Of a stretch of DNA of 10,658 nucleotides, positions 6,859 to 10,658 are shown piece by piece (within the stretch, counting starts at the first letter, position 1; the number at the start of each line of letters is the position of its first letter). Made by a program: the position numbers and the translations under genes. Origin of the DNA: Bacillota bacterium (GTDB taxonomy: Bacteria > Bacillota > Clostridia > Acetivibrionales > DSM-1351); assembly GCA_023441625.1 (NCBI GenBank), contig JAEZOA010000054.1, positions 1 through 10,658 on the forward strand, written 5' to 3'. A model generated the notes under the pieces. It did not search any database, was not told the origin of the DNA, and was given only the letters and a program-made list of their open reading frames with translations.

Positions 6859-7058
6859 GTCTGATATTTTAATGTGAAAATTACAGTTGTATTGTTACCC
6901 TTGCTCTCAATTTCCAAGCCATACTCATTTCCTTTATAGAGCTTAATCTTGTTATTGATATTAATGAGTCCGATATTTATTACTTCGTTAGTTTTCATAT
7001 TAATTTGATTATTCTCAAGTGATTTTTTTATAGCCACTAATTTTTCATCAGGAATACC
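6855..7058 (-). pseudogene. C-terminal fragment of a YesM-type sensor histidine kinase
   Basis: The minus strand reads GIPDEKLVAIKKSLENN, a short linker, then INIGLININNKIKLYKGNEY and GLEIESKGNNTTVIF. These are the G1-end and G2-box blocks of the HATPase_c domain of LytS/YesM-like sensor kinases, which usually show GIGLxNxxxRLxLxYG, YGLxIxS and GTxVxI. The sensor region, the His box and the N box are absent, and the open frame begins exactly where a hairpin arm starts (7068). Only GTG is available as a start. The stop TAA (6857-6855) interlocks with the kinase stop (6856-6858) on the other strand, an unnatural junction. It is a relic; its partner response regulator is not in the window. Confidence 0.75.
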
Positions 7059-7067
7059 CTTATAGGG

Positions 7068-7106
7068 TTAGAGCATACCTGAAGTTTTATATGTGGTATG
7101 CTCTAA
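7068..7106 (-). terminator. Hairpin after the isomerase gene
   Basis: TTAGAGCATACC (7068-7079) pairs perfectly with GGTATGCTCTAA (7095-7106) around a 15-base loop. It lies 26 bases past the stop of the minus-strand isomerase gene. No T run follows on the minus strand, so it may protect the mRNA 3' end rather than be a classical terminator. It also marks the edge of the kinase fragment. Confidence 0.45.
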
Positions 7107-7132
7107 AATATGACTATTTCTATTATTAATCC

Positions 7133-8605
7133 TTATGCAAACGGATTTTCCTTTGGATATGGCAGACTCTTTGGCTGATTGTAGGAGATATCTGATATGC
7201 CCAAATATTTAAGCACTTCGTAAATTGCCTTGCCATAGTGCCCGAATGCAACTGCACCATGGTGAGGATAATTCTTTTCGATGAGAACGTGTCTGTAGAA
7301 ACGATTCATCTCAGGAATTGCAAATACTCCGATTGATCCGAAGCTTTCGGAAGCAACGTCGAGAACCTCACCGTGAACTATATATGCTTTCAATGATGTG
7401 TCGGCACTGCTCTGCAGACGGTAGAAGGTAATATCTCCAGCTATTATATCACCCTCAAGTGTACCTCTTGTGATGTCTGGCTCAGCAAGCTCTGGCTCAA
7501 GGTCGCGCTTCATGATGAGCTGGTAACCCATGTGAGGATTCTTAAGCAGGCTGCAGGAAGTATTTCCGCAATGGAAGGCCATGAAGGTTTCAGGAAGCTG
7601 GTAGCTGTACTGATTCTTGATTGCCTTATCGTATATTGATGATGGAACAGTATTGTTGATATCAAGCAAAGTAACTTCTCTGCCTGATACGCAGATGCCG
7701 ATATATTCGCTAAGCGCTCCGTAAATGTCAACCTCACAAGATATTGGCACACCCTTAGCTGTGAAACGGCTGTTTACATAGCATGGAACAAAGCCAAACT
7801 CTGTTTGGAATGCAGGCCAGCACTTGTTTGCAAATGCAACGAATTTGCTTGCACCCTTGTGCTCCTCCATCCAGTCAGTGAGAGTAAGCTCATACTGAGC
7901 GAGACGAGGAAGTATTCCGGCATACTTGTTATTTGGTCCAAGCTCTTTTGTCATTTCCTCTACGAGTGCAGGTATACGTGCATCGTCCTTATGCTTATTA
8001 TAAGCAACCAGTAGGTCGAGCTCACTGTTTTCTTCTATTGCAACGCCTAGATCATAAAGTGCCTTTATGGGAGCGTTACAAGCAAGGAAGTCATTTGGAC
8101 GTGGACCGAAGGAAATAATCTTCAGGTTCTTGAGTCCAACAATTGCTGTTGCTATAGGAACAAATTCTTTTATTTTGTCTGCGAGCTCTTCAGCAGTGCC
8201 AATAGGATATTCAGGAATGTATGCTTTGCTGCCGCGCAGATTCAGATTGTAGCTACAATTGAGCATTCCGCAGTATGCGTCACCTCTGCCGTCATACAGG
8301 TCGCCATCTCCTTCAGCTGCTGCAACGTACATTACAGGACCGTCGAACCAGTCTGCAAGCATAGTCTCAGGTGTTTCAGGACCGAAATTGCCCAGGAATA
8401 CAACCAAAGCATCTACGTCATTCTTCTTTACATCTTCGATAGCCTTTTTTGCATTAAGCTCAGTTTCAACAGCTATTGGACATTCGTAGAGATTACCTCC
8501 ATAAGCCTTAACAACTGCACTACGGCGTCTCTCTGACAATTCAACAGGGAAGCAACTTCTTGATACCACAATTATACCTAATTTGATTTGTGGAATATTG
8601 TTCAT
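7133..8605 (-). CDS. L-fucose/L-arabinose isomerase family protein
   Basis: Metal-dependent aldose-ketose isomerase of the FucI/AraA fold, cytosolic, 490 residues. This is close to AraA (about 500) and shorter than E. coli FucI (about 590). The N-terminal part has LVVFLGNFGPETPE (68-81); the C-terminal part has VPISCEVDIYGALSEYIG (286-303), LLDINN (313-318), AFHCGNTSC (343-351) and NYPHHGAVAFGHYGKA (445-460). Glu291 and Asp315 keep the 24-residue spacing of the FucI metal ligands Glu337 and Asp361, and His448 or His449 may be the third ligand. AAGGAGG lies a few bases before the ATG, a very strong site. The base composition is visibly less AT-rich than that of its neighbours, which suggests high expression or separate origin. 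The actual substrate (fucose, arabinose or another aldose) cannot be read from sequence; the lack of adjacent fucose genes leaves it open. Confidence 0.85.
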   Translation of the reverse strand: MNNIPQIKLGIIVVSRSCFPVELSERRRSAVVKAYGGNLYECPIAVETELNAKKAIEDVKKNDVDALVVFLGNFGPETPETMLADWFDGPVMYVAAAEGDGDLYDGRGDAYCGMLNCSYNLNLRGSKAYIPEYPIGTAEELADKIKEFVPIATAIVGLKNLKIISFGPRPNDFLACNAPIKALYDLGVAIEENSELDLLVAYNKHKDDARIPALVEEMTKELGPNNKYAGILPRLAQYELTLTDWMEEHKGASKFVAFANKCWPAFQTEFGFVPCYVNSRFTAKGVPISCEVDIYGALSEYIGICVSGREVTLLDINNTVPSSIYDKAIKNQYSYQLPETFMAFHCGNTSCSLLKNPHMGYQLIMKRDLEPELAEPDITRGTLEGDIIAGDITFYRLQSSADTSLKAYIVHGEVLDVASESFGSIGVFAIPEMNRFYRHVLIEKNYPHHGAVAFGHYGKAIYEVLKYLGISDISYNQPKSLPYPKENPFA

Positions 8606-8977
8606 GCGAGTATCCTCCTTAATTATTATGTATTTAAATAATATATGGGTAATGCTGTAAAGTAAAACCCAATATAATAGGTAAGACTATTTAAAATGGA
8701 TTAAATACACTGTGGAATTGGCATCTGATGAAAATATAGTTGAATCATTATTATTCAATTTCTATGTACCTCCATAAGTAGTCACTTTATTATAATTATA
8801 CTTATTTTATCAACATTTTACATAATTGTCATTAGTCCAGTTTCTTTGTATGCTTGACGAATACAATTACATAATATACCATTGGACTGTTGGATATACA
8901 GATTATTGAAATTGAAGAAGATCCTCTGATAGGTGCTGAAATAGGCTCCAAGGAGGTTAAACCACCTAATTAATATA
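8606..8977. other. Intergenic region with short orphan frames
   Basis: It contains the unassigned minus-strand promoter of the isomerase gene (AT-rich, several TATA-like hexamers, none with a clear -35). Two short plus-strand frames read like protein: 8685-8777 (TVELASDENIVESLLFNFYV, preceded by a stop and without ATG) and 8899-8973 (IQIIEIEEDPLIGAEIGSKE). TTGACG at 8854-8859 with TACCAT 17 bases later is a weak plus-strand promoter candidate. An operator-like imperfect palindrome, AGGAGGTTAAACCACCT, lies at 8951-8967. Confidence 0.4.
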
Positions 8978-9148
8978 ATGAAGGATTTAAAAGGTGTACA
9001 TATTGAATCTTTTATGTGCGTACTTGGTTCTTTGGCAGGCTTTTCCTTTCAGGCGAGCCTACGAAAAGAGTTTATTGAAATGAAGGAGTTAAATGAAAAT
9101 CAAGTATTTGCAATTGTAGAATATTTTAGCAAAACTGAGTTTGTATAA
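8978..9148 (+). pseudogene. Short remnant of an unnamed Firmicute protein
   Basis: A 56-codon frame, MKDLKGVHIESFMCVLGSLA then GFSFQASLRKEF, ends at 9146-9148. It resembles, from memory, a block (KGIHIEALxxTLGALAGFGCQ) of a longer family common in low-GC Gram-positives, for which I have no function. AAGGAGG at 8950-8956 lies 21 bases before the ATG, too far to serve it, and the product would be much shorter than those relatives. It is probably a remnant with both ends lost, though a small real gene is possible. Confidence 0.4.
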
Positions 9149-9222
9149 ATTATTTGTTTGCTGCTGATATGGAGCAATTAGTTTTGAATTTAGATTTATT
9201 ATTTGTATTTTTGAGAGGGTGC

Positions 9223-9693
9223 ATGAGTATTAACAAGGATTATCAAAATGTTAAGTATTTAAAATATGTTGGTGTTGTGCTTTTTGTGTTGTATCTAGCT
9301 TATTTGATATACTTGACTTTTTTTGACCACCGATACGGACGGGAAATGGTAGATAGGAGCATAAATATAATCCCATTAAAAACAATTATTCTGTTTCTCA
9401 CCTCATCCTTTAATAGGAATATCATTGTGACAAATATTGTGGGAAACATTGTAGCTTTCATGCCTATGGGATTTTTACTGCCGATTGCTTTTAAAAAGCT
9501 GAATAGTTTTGTAACAGTTAGCTTGATTGTATTGGTATCAACTGTTTCAATAGAAGTTTTGCAATATATTACTGGATTTGGTGCAACTGATATAGATGAT
9601 ATTATATTAAATTTACTTGGCGGAGTCTTGGGATATTCTGTTTTTAAAGTTATTCTGCGAATTCCACTAATAAAAGATTTATTTGGAAATTAA
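9223..9693 (+). CDS. VanZ-like membrane protein
   Basis: A 156-residue integral membrane protein of the VanZ family, whose founder gives low-level teicoplanin resistance; most members have no known role. Family marks are FFDHRYGRE after the first span, INIIPLKTI, NIVGNIVAFMPMGFLLP, SIEVLQYITGFGATDIDDIILNLLGG (9546-9623) and a final GY segment. Four hydrophobic spans are visible: YVGVVLFVLYLAYLIYL, the VGNIVAFMPMGFLL region, VTVSLIVLVSTVSIEVL and the last LLGGVLGYSVFKVIL. I choose ATG 9223, with GAGAGGG at 9213-9219; a TTG at 9154 would add 23 residues of no family likeness. It stands alone and converges with the gene to its right. The length is usual for the family. Confidence 0.88.
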   Translation: MSINKDYQNVKYLKYVGVVLFVLYLAYLIYLTFFDHRYGREMVDRSINIIPLKTIILFLTSSFNRNIIVTNIVGNIVAFMPMGFLLPIAFKKLNSFVTVSLIVLVSTVSIEVLQYITGFGATDIDDIILNLLGGVLGYSVFKVILRIPLIKDLFGN

Positions 9694-9782
9694 GAGCGGA
9701 GGTAATTCGTATATTACACCTAAAAGACGAACTATATGCAAAAAGCTAAAATAATAGTAAGAATATTTGGTGGTTGATATAT

Positions 9783-10235
9783 TTACAGCAGCTTTCTCAT
9801 TCTGTATCTGTCAATAATTTTAACGCCACCCCGATAAAGCGAAATTATCCCATCACTTTCGAAATGCTTTAGCATGCGGGTTACAACTTCCCTTGCAGTA
9901 CCTATATATTTGGCAATCTGCTCATGAGTGAGCTTTATATTATCTGAATTGTTTTTCACAGCTTCGTCAATCAAAAACGCAGCAAGACGTTTATCCATAC
10001 TCAAAAACAGTATTTGCTGCATTGCAAACATTACATCTGAAAATTTACTTACTGTTATCTGAAGTATAAAATTTTCCACATGGACATTTTTTGACTGCAA
10101 CTGTGAAAATGCATATGAGTTAATAAGCAAAACCTCAGTATCAACCTCTGCATCTATATGAACATCAAAGTTAATATCCTTTATCAGGCATGCTACACAT
10201 ATTCTGAAAAACAAATTATTGGAAGGCAATTTCAT
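9783..10235 (-). pseudogene. Crp/Fnr-family regulator lacking its N-terminal half
   Basis: The 150-residue product has the distal part of the effector-binding domain (DINFDVHIDAEVDTEVLLIN), the long dimer helix around FSDVMFAMQQILFLSMDKRL, and a complete winged helix-turn-helix (KLTHEQIAKYIGTAREVVTR, then GGVKIID). Clostridial relatives run to about 225 residues, so the first 70 to 80, including most of the cyclic-nucleotide-type beta roll, are missing. A TAA stands immediately before the ATG in the same frame, and I find no sign of the missing part in other frames upstream. No good ribosome binding site is seen. It is probably a truncated relic, but a stand-alone DNA-binding domain might still bind the old operator. 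Confidence 0.8.
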
Positions 10236-10510
10236 TTATGAGTTGCAGTACAGTTTATGAGGCTAAAGAAACTTTGAGCTCCAGGTCTTGTTAGAATTAT
10301 AATTGAATGGTGCTTATCTCAGAAGGACTAGTTGATACTAGTAGATTAGCAGGGTAATTGAATTAATTCTTAATATGCCGATTCTCGTTAGCTTATCTAT
10401 AAATATGATTTATACAAATGGAGCATTTTAGATAAAACATAAGATAATTATATGAATATTGAAGAATAAAATGTGTAAATCAAGTTAATAAGAGAATTTA
10501 GGAGGTTTAG
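10236..10510. other. AT-rich gap without genes
   Basis: No coding frame of note and no RNA gene recognised. Small palindromes occur (ACTAGT twice at 10327-10342; GAATTAATTC near 10357) but are too simple to interpret. AGGAGG near 10500 is followed by a TTG frame of only six codons. Confidence 0.5.
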
Positions 10511-10514
10511 TTTA

Positions 10515-10544
10515 TTGATTATAAACTTAGGATAGTGGTATACT
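10515..10544 (+). promoter_or_regulatory. Upstream promoter of a probable stable-RNA operon
   Basis: TTGATT (10515-10520), an 18-base spacer and TATACT (10539-10544), with TGG just before the -10, form a good sigma-A promoter. The expected start lies about six to eight bases downstream, just before a small perfect hairpin, TGTCG-AAAA-CGACA (10553-10566). There is no open reading frame after it. Confidence 0.6.
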
Positions 10545-10631
10545 AACCAAGCTGTCGAAAACGACAATACACAAATTTAATCGATGTTTATGGGTTCCAT
10601 AGAAGCCCAAAAACAAAAAATTAAAAAGGTG

Positions 10632-10658
10632 TTGACAAAGAGATGGCGAGATGGTATT
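10632..10658 (+). promoter_or_regulatory. Strong promoter cut by the window end (rRNA/tRNA type)
   Basis: Consensus TTGACA (10632-10637) is followed by exactly 17 bases and then TATT at 10655-10658, where the window stops; TGG precedes the -10. An A-rich stretch before the -35 (10611-10627) resembles an UP element. A consensus promoter in tandem with another about 115 bases upstream, with no ORF between them, is the usual design ahead of rRNA or tRNA operons in clostridia. The RNA gene itself lies outside the window. Confidence 0.65.

Noticed and set aside
7805..8489. Several plus-strand frames across the isomerase gene
   Set aside because: They are shadows of the minus-strand isomerase, whose full-length family match and ribosome binding site are clear.
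9154..9222. TTG start for the VanZ-like protein
   Set aside because: The extra 23 residues match nothing in the family, and ATG 9223 has a well-placed ribosome binding site.
10500..10535. Gene start after AGGAGG near 10500
   Set aside because: The only frame (TTG at 10515) ends after six codons and overlaps the promoter hexamer.

Overview
The window looks like chromosome from a low-GC, Gram-positive, clostridial-type anaerobe. The DNA is AT-rich, ribosome binding sites are strong GGAGG types, a YesN/AraC-type regulator and a YesM-type kinase fragment are present, and a VanZ-like protein and a clostridial-type Crp/Fnr are encoded. A sugar-scavenging Ruminiclostridium-like host would fit, but this is inference from gene content only.

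Layout. Positions 1-440 hold the 3' end of a Wadjet jetD gene (TOPRIM nuclease subunit), cut off from its 5' half. Positions 441-900 are non-coding and very structured: three copies of a 17-base direct repeat and a run of perfect hairpins ending in a good intrinsic terminator. Positions 1060-2642 carry a small coiled-coil ORF that looks frameshifted, a CbrC/UPF0167-type cysteine-rich protein and an unrecognised 158-residue protein with paired CxxC motifs. Each of the two larger ORFs is followed by an in-frame, protein-like tail.

Positions 2781-6858 are the metabolic core. A divergently transcribed AraC-family regulator carries a 1-base frameshift. Opposite it runs a tight three-gene operon: galE, a sugar-1-phosphate nucleotidyltransferase and a NahK-like sugar 1-kinase. 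Together these can turn a free hexose or N-acetylhexosamine into a UDP-sugar and interconvert the gluco and galacto forms without GalT. GalE has Cys at the position equivalent to E. coli Tyr299, which favours a role with UDP-GlcNAc/GalNAc. The kinase C-terminus looks abnormal, and its stop codon interlocks with that of a convergent C-terminal fragment of a sensor histidine kinase.

Positions 7133-8605 (minus strand) encode a compact L-fucose/L-arabinose isomerase-family protein with a strong ribosome binding site. Positions 8606-9222 contain only short orphan reading frames that look like gene remnants. A VanZ-like membrane protein (plus strand) and an N-terminally truncated Crp/Fnr regulator (minus strand) then converge. 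The last 150 bases hold two strong tandem promoter-like sequences, the second cut by the window end, in an arrangement typical of the upstream region of an rRNA or tRNA operon.

The recurring theme is decay. The jetD, AraC regulator, histidine kinase, Crp/Fnr and several small frames are fragments or frameshifted, around a metabolic core that is mostly intact.
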